Notes: generated by a model not told the origin, from the sequence alone. Positions 22,241 through 32,681 are shown, counted from the stretch's first letter. The stretch is 64,000 nt of DNA from Mesostigma viride (GCA_009746045.1 RPFO01001291.1:1-64000), one strand, 5' to 3'. Program-made: numbers and translations.

Positions 22241-23020
22241 GCCATGTATCTTACTATTTCATTTTCAGTAAATCCCACTCCTATTGTATCCACTGTGTTT
22301 ATATCTATATCCACACTATTATTAGTGATAGGTATCTCCTGTACTTCTAACTGAAGGAACATACATAATAAATATCCATATTCCTTTAGTTCAGAACGCA
22401 ACTCATCATTGGACATTAATACTTCAGGTATAGGTCTTACAGGAGGATCAACAGGTGTAGGAGGAGTAATATCTACCAAGGATAAATTTTCCAATCTATA
22501 ATGACGTTCAGGTACCCAGTAAGAGCTATCTGGAAACCAAATGACCATGGTATCATAATTAATAGTAATCTTATTATCCTGGTGCCAATCTAATCCTAGT
22601 AATACATCAGCGGTAGTGATAGGGCCTATAGTGGCCGTCAGGTTGACAGTACGTCCTTGTATAACCATGGGAAGGGACACCGTACCCGGGGAATGACTGG
22701 TGCGACCATCAGCATAATGAACAGTAACGGGTTTGGTGTGAGGGGTAGGGACTAGTCCTAAACGCCTAACTAGGGCCTCGCTCACAAAGGAGCTAGCCGC
22801 ACCGCTATCTACCAACACAGAGACATTCAAGAGTTCATCAGCATGCAAGAAGGGGTCTACAACAGTGTGAGGGACGGTTAAACCACCATTCAAGAACATA
22901 AGAGGACGCACACGTAGTGGTAGGGAAGATTCAGCTCCTACAGAGGTTATAAAAACAGGCAGGCAAAAATTTTTATCTGGGGTACTATCTAAGGACCTGT
23001 CCAGGTTACCCCCGGCTGAC
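22216..23020 (-). pseudogene. pol: Gypsy-1 pol: aspartic protease
   Basis: The frame is open from about 23020, with an ATG at 22911. Retropepsin features: VLVDSGAASSFV near residue 32 (catalytic DSGA), then ADVLLGLDW near 105 and WFPDSSYWVPE. It lies between gag and RT as in Ty3/Gypsy pol. It is in the +1 frame relative to gag, at a G7 run in the gag tail, and must change frame again to enter RT. The first change could be programmed frameshifting or an indel. The second has a stop and looks like damage or a base error. Confidence 0.85.
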
Positions 23021-24756
23021 AGGCCTACTGTTCCCCCTCCCCCCCAAATCCATAGGAACTAACCCCGAAGAAGACCCTGGCGAAAAAGCCACTGCTGGAG
23101 GGTCACGAGGGAGCGAAGAGGGTGCGGGAGCCTGATTATCATAGGGGAACCCTGGGGATCCTGTCTGCACAGCATTCAGCCTACTAGGGGTAGCTGAAGG
23201 GATGCGTCCTGAAGTAGGACGAATAGGAGCACGCTGAGGGGTACGAGGAGGGCGAGCGTCGGGATGAGGGGGAGCACCCGAAAGGAACTTGGGGCACTCA
23301 CGTTTAAGATGACCTACTTCCTTACAATGATAGCATGTGATATGAGAGACATCAAGGGCTGAAAGGTCAGTAACACAGATATCTAATTCTTCTACATAGG
23401 AGTTCTCCTCCTCAGGGGTAAGGATAATATTATTAATACGGGAACGGGTAGGAAGAGAAGGGGTGGTGAAGAAATCTGCTACACGCAAGAGATGCTGGCG
23501 CACATGCTTGAGGGGCAGATCAGTAAAACGGTAGGCAGAGAACTGGCGCTTGACTTCACGTAATAAGGGTCTACTGAGGCCTTGGAGGAAGCGAGCACGT
23601 ACTTCTGCACCCGACAAATCCCTAATTCGTACCATCTGAGCATCAAACTCTTTCATATACTCCTTAAATGATTTAGTACCCTGCTGCAAGGTACCAAAGG
23701 CTAATCTATCCTGCCAATCTGAATCAGGAGGGACTAAATGGTTCTCTAAACGCTTAAACAATTCTGCTACAGAGTTAGGGTAGGCATGAGAGGCCAAAGA
23801 CTCACACTGAATGAGGTTAGCAAGCTCAGGAGTAATACAGGTTGTGAGATAGTGAGGAACTAATACAGCATCAGAAAGACGCCATCTATTATGATTCTGC
23901 CACGACTCCGTGTTCTGTGTAAGCAACATAATAAAGGTGAAAAACTGTTGAGGGGTAGACTTGACATCCAGCTTGGGAAGGTTAGCAAAGAGGGGAAGAG
24001 CAGGGGGCTTAGGGGGATTAGAAGAGTCAGTTTTTCCCATAGGGCCACTATCTTCCACTGCTACATAAGCGGGATAGAAGGAAGGAAGAGGAAAAGTCTT
24101 GGGTAGGGGTCTAGACGGGGCCACCGTTTCAGGCTGGTGCCCATAAGAGAAGGGGACAGTATATTGCTCACGAAGAGAGGAATAGGCAAAATGATCATAA
24201 TTTCTGTCATCTAAGGGCATGGTGCTGAAATCACTATTAACTTCTAAATCAGCCACACGGGTAGGGACCTGGGCTGCCTCATAGGCCGTCTCAGGGTAGG
24301 ACCAGGAAGCAGGTGGGTAAAAGGGAACTGCACTAGGGCGCCCAGAAGGACCGACAGGGGCAGAGGCACGACCCGTGTTAAGAGCAGGCATGGAAGGAAC
24401 AGGGTGGGAAGGAGGCCTAAAAACATTGTTAGTTAGTGAGGACCTGCTGGAGGGTTGAGCCAAGGTTGCAGGAGGGGCAGGGGCCTGGTTCAGGGTAAGG
24501 GAAGGGTCATCACTAAATCTGACTTGCATACGTTGACGTTGTTCATAGGTAGGAGGGGTAAGTGAGGGACGACGGCGACCATCAGCAAGAGGAGAAGGAG
24601 GTGAGGCACGAAGATTACCTTGAGGAGTGAGATGGTGCACCGTTTCAAGTGAGTCCCGTCGGTTACCCGATTGTTGTTATGGTTGTTATTATTATTATTA
24701 TTCATAGTAGGAGTATTGGTAGGTATAGGCGACAGGTTACCACCCACTGGATCCAT
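23006..24756 (-). pseudogene. gag: Gypsy-1 gag with CCHC zinc knuckle
   Basis: Capsid/nucleocapsid precursor. The likely start is ATG at 24756 (MDPVGGN, then an Asn run), with a frame change near 24640-24700 into the 544-codon frame 24640-23006. A Pro/Ser-rich N-terminus precedes a retrotransposon-gag domain (about residues 210-380), including FKRLENHLVPPDSDWQDRLA, FKEYMKEFDAQMVRI and FLQGLSRPLLREVKR. A zinc knuckle CYHCKEVGHLKREC lies near residue 435, then a Pro-rich tail. The core aligns with Gypsy-2 gag (61209-62740 plus 39182-39685). Confidence 0.85.
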
Positions 24757-24879
24757 TTTTGTTTAAGTAAATGATCAAAAATCTAACTGAAAGCAACAAG
24801 GATAAAGGACAAGGCCTAATATAAGGCAAGGAAAGAAAAGAAAAGATTTTAATGGCTTAAAAGAAAGGAACAATTTAAA
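24757..24879 (-). other. Intergenic region before gag
   Basis: An A/T-rich gap between the small upstream ORF and gag. No signal was recognised. Confidence 0.5.
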
Positions 24880-25272
24880 TCAATCCTTTTTAACAACAGT
24901 AATGGATAGGGAACCGAATTCCAAGGTGAGAGGAGTATCTAAGCTAGATGAGGATGCAGCCCTCTTAGGGGGAGACGAAGGAGGGGTAGCAAAATCTAGA
25001 GCTTCTACAGGAGGGCGACCATGAGGAGTAGAACGTACGTGTAGGCCTAGATCTGATACGCTATGGTCTATAAGGAATTGTTGAGCTTCCTCGAAGGTAA
25101 CAAATTTCTTATACCTAATTACATTATATGTACGGTTTTGCACTATCTTCCTAGCATCTGACCAAGAGAGGAAAATGGCTGACCATTGAGGGGTAATAAC
25201 TACGTAATACTTAGCTAAACTATTATCACTAGATGAATGGGAAGGCGCAGTAAAAACACGACGTTGACTCAT
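24880..25272 (-). CDS. Gypsy-1 ORF0: RNase H1 N-terminal (Cauli_VI-like) protein
   Basis: 130 codons upstream of gag and intact. Residues about 22-72 match the hybrid-binding fold of RNase H1 N-termini and caulimovirus protein VI: KYYVVITPQW, a SWSDARKIV helix, YKKFVTFEEAQQFL. The rest is Pro/Ser-rich. In known proteins this fold binds RNA/DNA hybrids or double-stranded RNA. Here it is a separate ORF at the 5' end of the element. Gypsy-2 has the same gene in the same place (62902-63327), so it belongs to the lineage rather than being a chance ORF. Role in reverse transcription or translation control is inference. Confidence 0.75.
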   Translation of the reverse strand: MSQRRVFTAPSHSSSDNSLAKYYVVITPQWSAIFLSWSDARKIVQNRTYNVIRYKKFVTFEEAQQFLIDHSVSDLGLHVRSTPHGRPPVEALDFATPPSSPPKRAASSSSLDTPLTLEFGSLSITVVKKD

Positions 25273-25787
25273 GATAACTCACCTGGCGTGTCTTGTGATG
25301 TCAAGCTAGACGAGGTAGGGGTAGGCGACTTAGCTGGACGATCTGGATCACCGAAAGAAGAAGGAGGGCGGAAGTTTCCAGCTCTCGTCCTAAGTCAGCG
25401 GCCGGATATCCAGCGCTCGTCCTAACACAGCGCCCCGTAACTCTGCGGGTGCGGCCGTCTAATAAAGCAGCAGCACAAGGAAAAAGGTGTAGGTACTGCG
25501 ACGCTAATCGTCTCCGAACAGTAATACTCCCCTATCTAAGACAGGAAACAACCGTAAGCAGGAAAACAAGGCGAAGGACAGGCTAACTACGAAAGGATTT
25601 ATCCGCTGTGAGCAGGTCTAGCTTCTAGGTAGAGCGTGTCCCGAAACGGGCAGCACTACTCTCCTAGCTTGAAGGCGACCCGCCCATTACCTATCAAGGA
25701 AGTGTCGACTTCTTGTTCCTGGACGCGGAAGGGGTCTTGAAAGGTGTATGTGGCAAGGGATAGTCGTCTCGTTCACTACCTACTGAA
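25273..25787 (-). other. Gypsy-1 5' leader
   Basis: About 515 bp between the primer site and the first ORF. An ORF at 25694-25972 runs from the LTR into it and is not believed to be a gene. Confidence 0.6.
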
Positions 25788-25802
25788 GTTCCTCCGGAAC
25801 CA
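25788..25802 (-). other. Gypsy-1 primer-binding site
   Basis: One base after the 5' LTR the minus strand reads TGGTTCCGGAGGAAC, which would pair with a tRNA ending GGAACCA. The sequence is self-complementary (GTTCC/GGAAC around GGA), so a hairpin is also possible. The tRNA was not identified. Confidence 0.6.
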
Positions 25803-25803
25803 T

Positions 25804-26376
25804 TGTTACGCCGCGGATATCTACCTCCACCTCTACCTCTAATGGGCCTGATACTACCTAAACTGGTCAGGCCTCCTCTACTTAACCCTCTGGCGAAAGA
25901 CGAACGTGACGGAGCTGATCTCAATGCATTAACGTAAGTGTTACTATAATACGCCATACAACCATTTATCAAAACCCGTTTACTCCAGGAATAGAGGAAG
26001 GAAACACAACTACACTGCCGTGACCCAAGCCTAAATGTGTCAATTCATTTAACACACGCCGAGTGCACACACAAGGGGTAGAACGCGCATAAATGGTCAC
26101 CAACGGTCCAACACGCTCGGGCCGACATGGCCCTCGCCTACAGATGCACGCTGGTCCACTACATCTACTGATGCACGCTGGTCCACTACATTCCACCACA
26201 GGATCAGGACCACTAGTAAAGTACGCGGCGCGGCGCCCAACGGCACCCAATGTACCACGGTACTGTTACGAGGACAATAATGTCCCGGTAGGAGCCTAAA
26301 CGTAAACCTAGGGACAACCGAGGCAAAAGACCTAATTTACGTCCGTAACTACAACGAATTGTTACGCGACGTAACA
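25804..26376 (-). repeat. Gypsy-1 5' LTR
   Basis: 573 bp, nearly identical to 11000-11571, followed by the TGAAT duplication at 26377-26381. Confidence 0.95.
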
Positions 26377-26381
26377 TGAAT

Positions 26382-28778
26382 GTCCCTTTTCCATACAGCA
26401 GGCACCCTGACATAGAAAGGCGTCTTGCCCGCCCACTTTTCCTGTGCCACATCTGCATCCCCTTCCAGAAATGCCCTCTTGAAGTCTACCACCACTGAGC
26501 CATAGTCCAAGCCCTTGTTGAGAAGTAGAAATACACACAGCAGCAGCCTCCAAGTGTCATGCAGCATGCCAGGGGTATACAACTCCTCAGCAGTGCACTC
26601 ACCAGTACCCTTGAACTCATTCAGCACTGGTCTGACGTGTGGTACCTTGACCCCGTCCACCTCCTTCATCTTGATGACAAACTTGAGTTTGAGTAGACGC
26701 CGTGCAGGAGGCAGGTCATTGACAGGTTCCACGCATTTCTTGGAGATCCAGTCCTCCCCAGATTTAATCAGACCCAGTGTGACCTGGGGACACATAATGG
26801 GAGAGGACATGAGCTTCACCAGGCCTTGGTAGTTGATAGGGCTGTGTCCAGCAAGTGAGTGAGGACCAATGCCCATACTGCTTGGATGACTAGCAGCTGG
26901 CAATATGAGGTCATCAACCAAGGGCTCCTGCCCCTGGCACACTTGCACACGCTTAACCGTCCTGGCTACTGCACGTGATAGGTGAGTGGTCCTGAAATTA
27001 ATCAGTGGAACCTGACCAGCTCCTTCCTTAGTCAGGAGAGAGGACGTGATCACTACTCCATCCTGGCATAGGAAATTCTGCCCTAGAAGAGCAGGTCCTT
27101 GATAGCCCTCCAAGACACAAAAAGCAGTGTCCTGTCCAAGGATAGGAATAGATACCTCACCCAGTACCTTCACGTGTACCCCGCCACTGAAGTCAGACAC
27201 AAACTGATAGCTGGGCTCAGTCATGCTGTACCCTGCTGCAGCCCTGGTCCCAATGATGGAGACCTGAGAATTAGTGTCTACCTCTAAGGCAGTGTCCAGC
27301 CCCAGATTGCCATGCCACCTGAGCTTGGCTACCTTGGGCTGCTTCTTGGCTCTTTGCAGAGCCCCAATCAATCCAGCCAAACTAGTCCCCCTGGGCTTGG
27401 TTAGAGCCTTGGGCTTGACAGTTGACTCCCCAGCTGTTGACCTTGCAGCCTGTTCAACAAGTACCTCTGCAACCTGGCCAGGGCTGACAGATTCCCTTGC
27501 AACAGATGTGGTCGTTGCGTCAGTGATGTCACTTGTTGGGACCTGAAAATCCTGCAGATCCTGTGAGCCTAGTGCCTGACTGCCCTCATTCATCAGGTTA
27601 GGCTTGACATATGACCAACTCAGCCGGTGTACATGCTTTGGTTCGTCCTCCATGCTGACCAAGCATGCGTGGCTAGCTTCATCAACCTGGGTAACCACCC
27701 CAGGACTCCAGCTACCACGTTTGCCATACAGGCTCGGTTCCTTCCAAGCTAATACCCTCTGACCCACTGTTCGCTCCAGCATCTTCCAACCCCGGTCCTT
27801 CTCCCTCAGCTTGGCAAAGGTGACATGTGCAGCATGTTTCCAGCCCTCCAGCACATGTGGTGGGCACAGGCCATGATACAGACCCATTGGGCTGACAGCA
27901 ACTCCATCATAGTAGAAATTGACCCTGCTGTTCAGCTGCTGCTCCACGTTCCTCAGCCATGCACTCCTGACAAGTGCAGGTGCAGACAAGGGTACCCAGT
28001 CTTCAGAGATGATCAATTTCTTGACCTCCTGGATTGCCCTCTCTATAGCACCCTGCTGCCCATGAGCCTCCCTAGGTGTAACCAGCAACTCAGGAAGGGT
28101 GGGATCACCCTTGAGATGCTGAAACTGCATGTCCACCTGGATCCTTGTGGTAGGAAACTTGGCTCTTACATTCTGCAGGGCAGCCAGCAAGTACCTGTTC
28201 TTCATAGAAGGTAAATGCTCTAGCACCTTGTACTTTGTGTACCTGTCCACGCACACCAACAGTTGCATGCCCCTGATGTGTTGGATATCACATTGCAGAT
28301 CACCAATGCCCTGAGGTAGAGCTTTGGCATGTGATTTCCTGGGCTTGTTGGAGGACAACTGGCACTTACACCGTGAGGCAGCTTGCTGGCACGCCTTGAG
28401 AAGGGGTGCCCTGCCCATACGGAAGGCAAAGTTGTTTGACAGAGAAGTGGCATGCCCAAACAAGTTGTGGATTCGGGCACCCAACTCCTGGTACACAGAG
28501 GAAGCAGTCCCTGGCACAGTCAGGACTGTGCTGTCAGGTTGTCCAGCATCACCATGCTGACTTCCATCCTGTTCTGACTCAGAGCCTGAGTCACCCTGCT
28601 CATGCCCAACACCTGGACCGCCAGCAGGGACCACATGCATACCACCAGAGGCCTTCACACCCCTCTGTGGTTGTACATTGGTTTCTCTCAAAATGAGAGG
28701 TCCACCCTCGTGCCCAGCACGAGGATGCATGGGGTCAGACATTCTTACAGCTGCACCAGCTGTCAAGGACGTCTTCAT
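26382..28778 (-). pseudogene. pol: Copia pol, N-terminal part: integrase, protease-like, RT start
   Basis: About 799 codons before Gypsy-1 interrupts the frame. An N-terminal linker (1-100) precedes an integrase with H104, H109, C130 and C137/C139 zinc ligands and probable catalytic D164 (QCDIQHI), D216 (IQVDMQFQH) and E246 (GAIERAIQEV). A region at about 485-595 looks like a retropepsin: LEVDTNSQVSIIG (D501), GEVSIPILGQ and PALLGQNFLCQDG. RT begins near 690 with VVDFKRAFLEGD (motif A, D765). Canonical Copia has protease before integrase, so this order is unusual. DTN in place of DTG/DSG may mean an inactive or diverged protease. The frame continues at 9911-10999. Confidence 0.8.
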
Positions 28779-28919
28779 AGGAACCTGTACCTCTCCAGGT
28801 GACCTGGGGCCACCCTGAACCTGGAGATCACCCTCTCTTTGCCCAGATATAAAATCTGCATTGGAGCACCTGGCCTCCCCCTTGGGTGAATTAAGGTGTG
28901 TAGGGGTTGCCTCAGACAG
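28779..28919 (-). other. Copia gag-pol junction
   Basis: A short region between the gag stop and the first pol ATG. Pol may be entered by frame change here. No clear slippery site was identified. Confidence 0.4.
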
Positions 28920-30048
28920 TCACTGCTCCTTGTTTTCTTCTTGTTGACTGCCCTTTGAAGGCTGGCCAGCCTGGGACTTGTTCTTGTTGTTGTTTTTGTT
29001 GTTGTTATTCTTGTTGCTGCCCTGGCCCTGGGTCTTCTTGTAGCTGGGACACTCCTTCTTGATGTGCCCCCACCCCTTGCACAGGTAGCACTGGATCTTT
29101 GACTTGCCCTGGCCACCGCCCCCGTTGTCAGATGCGTTGCCCTGCTTGGGCTGACCACCCACCCGCCTGAACACCGACTTGGAGTGTGACCTCCCGTCAG
29201 GGTCGGCCGGGTGAATGATTGGCCTTCCGCTTGTTGTGGTTGCCCCGACGCCCTCCTTGGCTTCTGTCAGCCTCAGACGATTTGGAGCCCCCCTGGGTAC
29301 GCCCACCTGCCTGGGTACTGAGCCTTCACAGCTGGCACTCCACCCTCAAACAGCTCCTCTGCCTCGAGGGCTTGTTTGATTATGACCTTGTAGGCCTTGA
29401 GGGTAGAGTGTGGGGCACACATGACCTTTAAGGAGCCACGTGTAGCCTAGCTTGTCCAGCCCAGAAACCTTGAGCCAGTTTGTCAGGGCTATGTTGTCAG
29501 CAACATTGAAGCCATGAGCCCTGCCCTCCTCAACCATTTTACAATAGTTAAGGAAGTTCTGGATAAGGTCTCCTTTGACCTCCCACCCTTGATACTTGTC
29601 TTGCCAATGGATGCCGACCTTCTTGCGTTGGTCTTCCAGCAGCTCCTTCAGCTCAGCTACGTACAGCGCCCAGGCCTTATTGGCCTTCTTGCACTCCCTG
29701 GTCAGGTCCTTAATCTGGTCAGTACACTTTCCAAAAGTGCTACTTCCTATCCAGATCTGATAATAATTTGTACCACCGTACAAGCTAGGGAACCCTTCCA
29801 ATCCTTCCACAAACTCTTCAGCCTGCTTAGGCTTGGAGTCTGAGGTTACAGGCTGTAGCTGATTAACAATTAAAAGACCCTGTGTGGTGAGATCAAACCC
29901 AGAGACAGCATGTGTATTATTATTAATAGGTACATGGGTAATCTCGCCGGTAACCGGCCCCCACGTCATCTACGTGGGCGGTTCCACTACCTGTACCTCC
30001 ATTATTACCACTGGCTGGAGCACCCTTGCTACGGCGCCCGTCCGCCAT
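28920..30048 (-). pseudogene. gag: Copia gag with zinc knuckle, frame-broken
   Basis: The likely start is ATG at 30048 (MADGRRSKG). One frame change near 29969 enters the 29969-29346 frame, which has a Copia gag-like helical core (YGGTNYYQIWIG, ELKELLEDQRKK, NFLNYCKMVEEG). The frame is lost near 29410, where another phase encodes KAYKVIIKQALEAEELFEGG. It is regained by 29306 and continues to the CCHC knuckle CYLCKGWGHIKKEC and an Asn/Lys-rich tail. At least two indels are needed to explain this, so the gag is probably inactive. Confidence 0.75.
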
Positions 30049-30216
30049 GGTGTACAACAAGCTGTCTTAGCAAACACCTGAGTAAAGCAGCAAAAGAAAG
30101 TATGTACAACTGTCGACTAATGCCGCCTGCACCGGTGTCGCCGCCGCCCCCCCCGCCAAATGCCGCTGAAAAGTCGACTAAACGCCGACGAGCACTGGAA
30201 AAAATGGCCGACTTAT

Positions 30217-30966
30217 TCAGTAGTCGAGGCCGCGAAAATCACAGTACTCATATGTGAACTCAGGATCCTCCATTTCCGGCGTGTGAGCCGGACCTGCACC
30301 GGTATGGATCCAAACCGGTGTATTCGCCGAGTTTTGCGTCGGATCGAAAGGTGCGATGCGCCGACGCGCGACGAGGCGCAGAGGATGAGTAAAAATGGAA
30401 AGAAGCTCCCAGCCCGCTGGGATCCACTCTCGCAAGGATGCGAGAAATGCGACCAGGTTTATGAGGACCTGTCGCTCTCGAGTGCGAACGCCGCGTGTAA
30501 GCAGCGACAGCAATGCGAGGTCTTGAAATAAATTTGTAGTGACCACCGGCGCGCCCCCCGTGCGCGTCGAGGCCCAGTTTTGCAAGTTGCGCTGGTACCC
30601 GGTGAGCGAGGAAATTGCGTTGTCCACCTCCTCAATGGCGGTGGTGACTTCGTTCACCGAACGCAGGCCGCCTCGGACCTGAACCGTAAAAGCCGAAAGA
30701 ATATTTCGGATTTGGTCTAATGGCCCACGAATGGCCGGCACCAGCTGCGGCAGGCGGGGGTTCTCGGGAAAATCGCCGAGCAATGGGAGTGCTGCTCGCT
30801 GACGACGATGTAATTCGTCGAGGGAAATCGTGACTTCGTCAAGCAAAACTTGCCACGATGGAGCAGCCGGCGTTGGCTCACGCCGACGCGGAGCCGGTAA
30901 TGGATCAGCCGGCGGAGCAGCTACCTCCTCATCCCGGGGAATGCGGAATTCTTCGGAATTTGGCAT
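30217..30966 (-). CDS. Unknown ORF between the Copia LTR and gag
   Basis: 249 codons starting 27 bp inside the right LTR-like repeat. The N-terminus is Pro-rich (residues 10-35). The rest is predicted mostly helical with amphipathic stretches (LLDEVTISLDELHRRQRAAL, LVAFLASLREW). It ends acidic and aromatic. No family is recognised. An ORF ahead of gag is not standard for Copia. Either it is an extra gene of this lineage or foreign sequence joined to the LTR, which would also explain the missing primer site. Confidence 0.5.
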   Translation of the reverse strand: MPNSEEFRIPRDEEVAAPPADPLPAPRRREPTPAAPSWQVLLDEVTISLDELHRRQRAALPLLGDFPENPRLPQLVPAIRGPLDQIRNILSAFTVQVRGGLRSVNEVTTAIEEVDNAISSLTGYQRNLQNWASTRTGGAPVVTTNLFQDLALLSLLTRGVRTRERQVLINLVAFLASLREWIPAGWELLSIFTHPLRLVARRRIAPFDPTQNSANTPVWIHTGAGPAHTPEMEDPEFTYEYCDFRGLDY

Positions 30967-30993
30967 GTTCGTGAAAAGGCGAGTAATACGAGT

Positions 30994-31602
30994 TGAGAGA
31001 GAGTTGCCCTGATTTCCGCCATGGTTCTTGCAGGAATGTTGCCTTTATTAAGAATAAGGAACACAGACGTAAGTCTCGTCACTTCCAAGACTGCACGCAG
31101 CACAGGCGACAGTGTCGCAGTGCCAAGAGAACGTGCACGCAAGAACTAGCGTCCTAGAGCTACCAAGTCACACATATAGGTTGCTAGGGACGCGTCCAAG
31201 TATTCAGCTGCACTGTCACAGCTGAACTGTCAATCAATTGATTACACAGACTCTGGCACGCCTTTGGCGCGCAGATCTATCCATTGTCCATACGGCTAGT
31301 CCTGTGGACCTATCCGTACACTGCTCAGCATCAATTGTCTCATAGGTCCTGGCGCGCTACAGCGCGCCTACCTATCAATTGACCATCAAGTCCTGTACAA
31401 GTCCTGTCAACGTCCTGCGGACTATCATAGTGACACTTGTACATCCTGTGTCCGTACGCGCCCACAGTGGCGCGCCGGGTACTGTCGGCACAACCTAGGA
31501 AACGTCATAACTTTTACGTTCCTTAGCCAAATGAGGCGTTCAAGGTGCCGTTGGAAAGAGCGTAACAATCTCTATCCATCTAACGTAAATCCTTTACGTT
31601 AA
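30994..31602 (-). repeat. Copia 5' LTR (right copy)
   Basis: Nearly identical to 8352-8958 from GAGAGAGTTGCCCTGA to CCTTTACGTT. At its right end ACGTAAATCCTTTACGT forms a palindrome that is partly lost in the left copy. No TGG-type primer site follows it on the minus strand. Confidence 0.75.
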
Positions 31603-31990
31603 CTCCTAGTCCTTCCACGGCGTTTATGGATCGCCATGCATTCAGGCATAGCAGTCCACAGCTAGTCTAAAATATGGGCCTCAAGTGAGGCCTCGAGCTG
31701 ATCTTGCACGCAAACTATGAATGCAAAACTGCGTCACACACGGAGCCGGCCCTGGCACCGACTTGTGGGTGGTCGATCTCTAGTTTTAGGTACATCCATG
31801 GATTCCCCCCATCCCATATTCCTTTCCCTGAGGACTAATTATGCTTACGTGATGTTGTTACGTGAAAATTAATTAATCGATCATTTTATTAACCTACGAG
31901 CCACGTTCTGCGACATTGCAAGAAAAGCAATGTCAGTATTACTCAGTAGACTAATAAAGAAACCTAAGTTGATACTATTATGCAATTAAT
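31603..31990. other. Spacer between the Copia element and Gypsy-2
   Basis: No gene. It contains the dispersed repeat copy at 31786-31881 and a short near-palindrome GGCCTCAAGTGAGGCC near 31679. Confidence 0.6.
31786..31881 (+). repeat. Dispersed repeat, partial copy C
   Basis: Shares CATCCCATATTC, TTTCCCTGAGGAC and TTATGCTTACGTGA with 4866-4952 and ends in an AATTAATTAA tail. Confidence 0.65.
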
Positions 31991-32661
31991 TGTTACGTCC
32001 TGTGCCGGACGGTGCGAAAGATCTAATCTAGAATAAGGTGCAGTTTAATAAGCCGGCATAGCCGCGCATCCGCGTACCGCGATAGCAAGCAAAGATCGCA
32101 GTAAATTGACTAACTGAGCAGCGGTTTGTCCTCAGCTAGGCCTTATAGCATGATTAATTAATCTAGCTATGTAGCACGGCATGTCATGAGGCAAATGACA
32201 TCCGGATTAGTGCCCCTTGGTCTGAGAGAGTCGTCAACACTCGTTTCATTAATCATCAAACCAAAGAGAGAGAGTCCATTGTCCACAGACCAATTTCACC
32301 TAGTAGCTGCGCTACCAAGCTGGCAAGTTGGTGTGCAGGCGCGCCGACATACGCGCCGATCTTCCAGATACTGCCGTCAAGCCCCAATAGGTTCTGTCTG
32401 ACGTCTAGGGCCGGTCCGGCCCCTAGAAGATCTCGTACTTCTGGCTAGGCCCAAAATAACTGGTCCGGAACATACAAAGTACCAAATAAACACACACAAG
32501 TCCCGAACTTAGGACAAATTCCCAAATAAGTCCCGAACTGAGTCCTATAGTCCGGCGGACTATGAAAGCGAGCTATCGAAAGTCCCAAACGAATAACAAA
32601 TGACTTTCGACTTATTTATTTAAGGCATTGTTACGCCCATACAAAGGTCTAGGCCGTAACA
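31991..32661 (-). repeat. Gypsy-2 3' LTR
   Basis: About 671 bp, TGTTACGTCC at the left and GGCCGTAACA at the right. A second TGTTACG about 35 bp from the right end can pair with CGTAACA, as in Gypsy-1. No second copy is in the window, so the left end rests on the TG...CA rule and similarity to the Gypsy-1 terminus. Confidence 0.65.
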
Positions 32662-32681
32662 CTCCTCCCTTCCCCAGGGGA
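32662..32681 (-). other. Gypsy-2 polypurine tract
   Basis: The minus strand reads CCCTGGGGAAGGGAGGAG up to the LTR, the same position as in Gypsy-1. Confidence 0.7.

Larger units (their letters stand above)
11000..26376 (-). mobile_element. Gypsy-1: chromodomain Ty3/Gypsy LTR retrotransposon
   Basis: LTRs lie at 11000-11571 and 25804-26376. Both begin TGTTACG and end CGTAACA. A perfect 5-bp target duplication TGAAT is at 10995-10999 and 26377-26381. Order on the minus strand: 5' LTR, primer site, RNase H1-N-like ORF, gag, protease, RT-RNase H, integrase, chromodomain, extra ORF, polypurine tract, 3' LTR. Two later insertions lie inside (14525-16313 and 17803-20567). Without them it is about 10.8 kb. 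The LTRs differ at about three positions by eye, so insertion was recent. Gag, protease and the extra ORF nevertheless show frame breaks. Confidence 0.95.
8352..31602 (-). mobile_element. Copia-type LTR retrotransposon, interrupted by Gypsy-1
   Basis: Direct repeats of about 607 bp (8352-8958 and 30994-31602) flank minus-strand gag, integrase, protease-like, RT and RNase H segments. A polypurine tract abuts the left repeat on the minus strand, as expected for a 3' LTR. Gypsy-1 splits the RT frame at TGAAT. Without that insertion the element is about 7.9 kb. Several gag and pol frames are broken, so it looks inactive. I found neither a matching target duplication at the outer ends nor a TGG-type primer site beside the right repeat, so the outer boundaries are less certain than those of the inner elements. 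Confidence 0.8.

Noticed and set aside
25694-25972. Arg/Gly-rich 92-codon ORF at the Gypsy-1 5' end
   Set aside because: It runs from the LTR across the primer site into the leader. A similar LTR-derived frame at the 3' copy is unrelated to any product.
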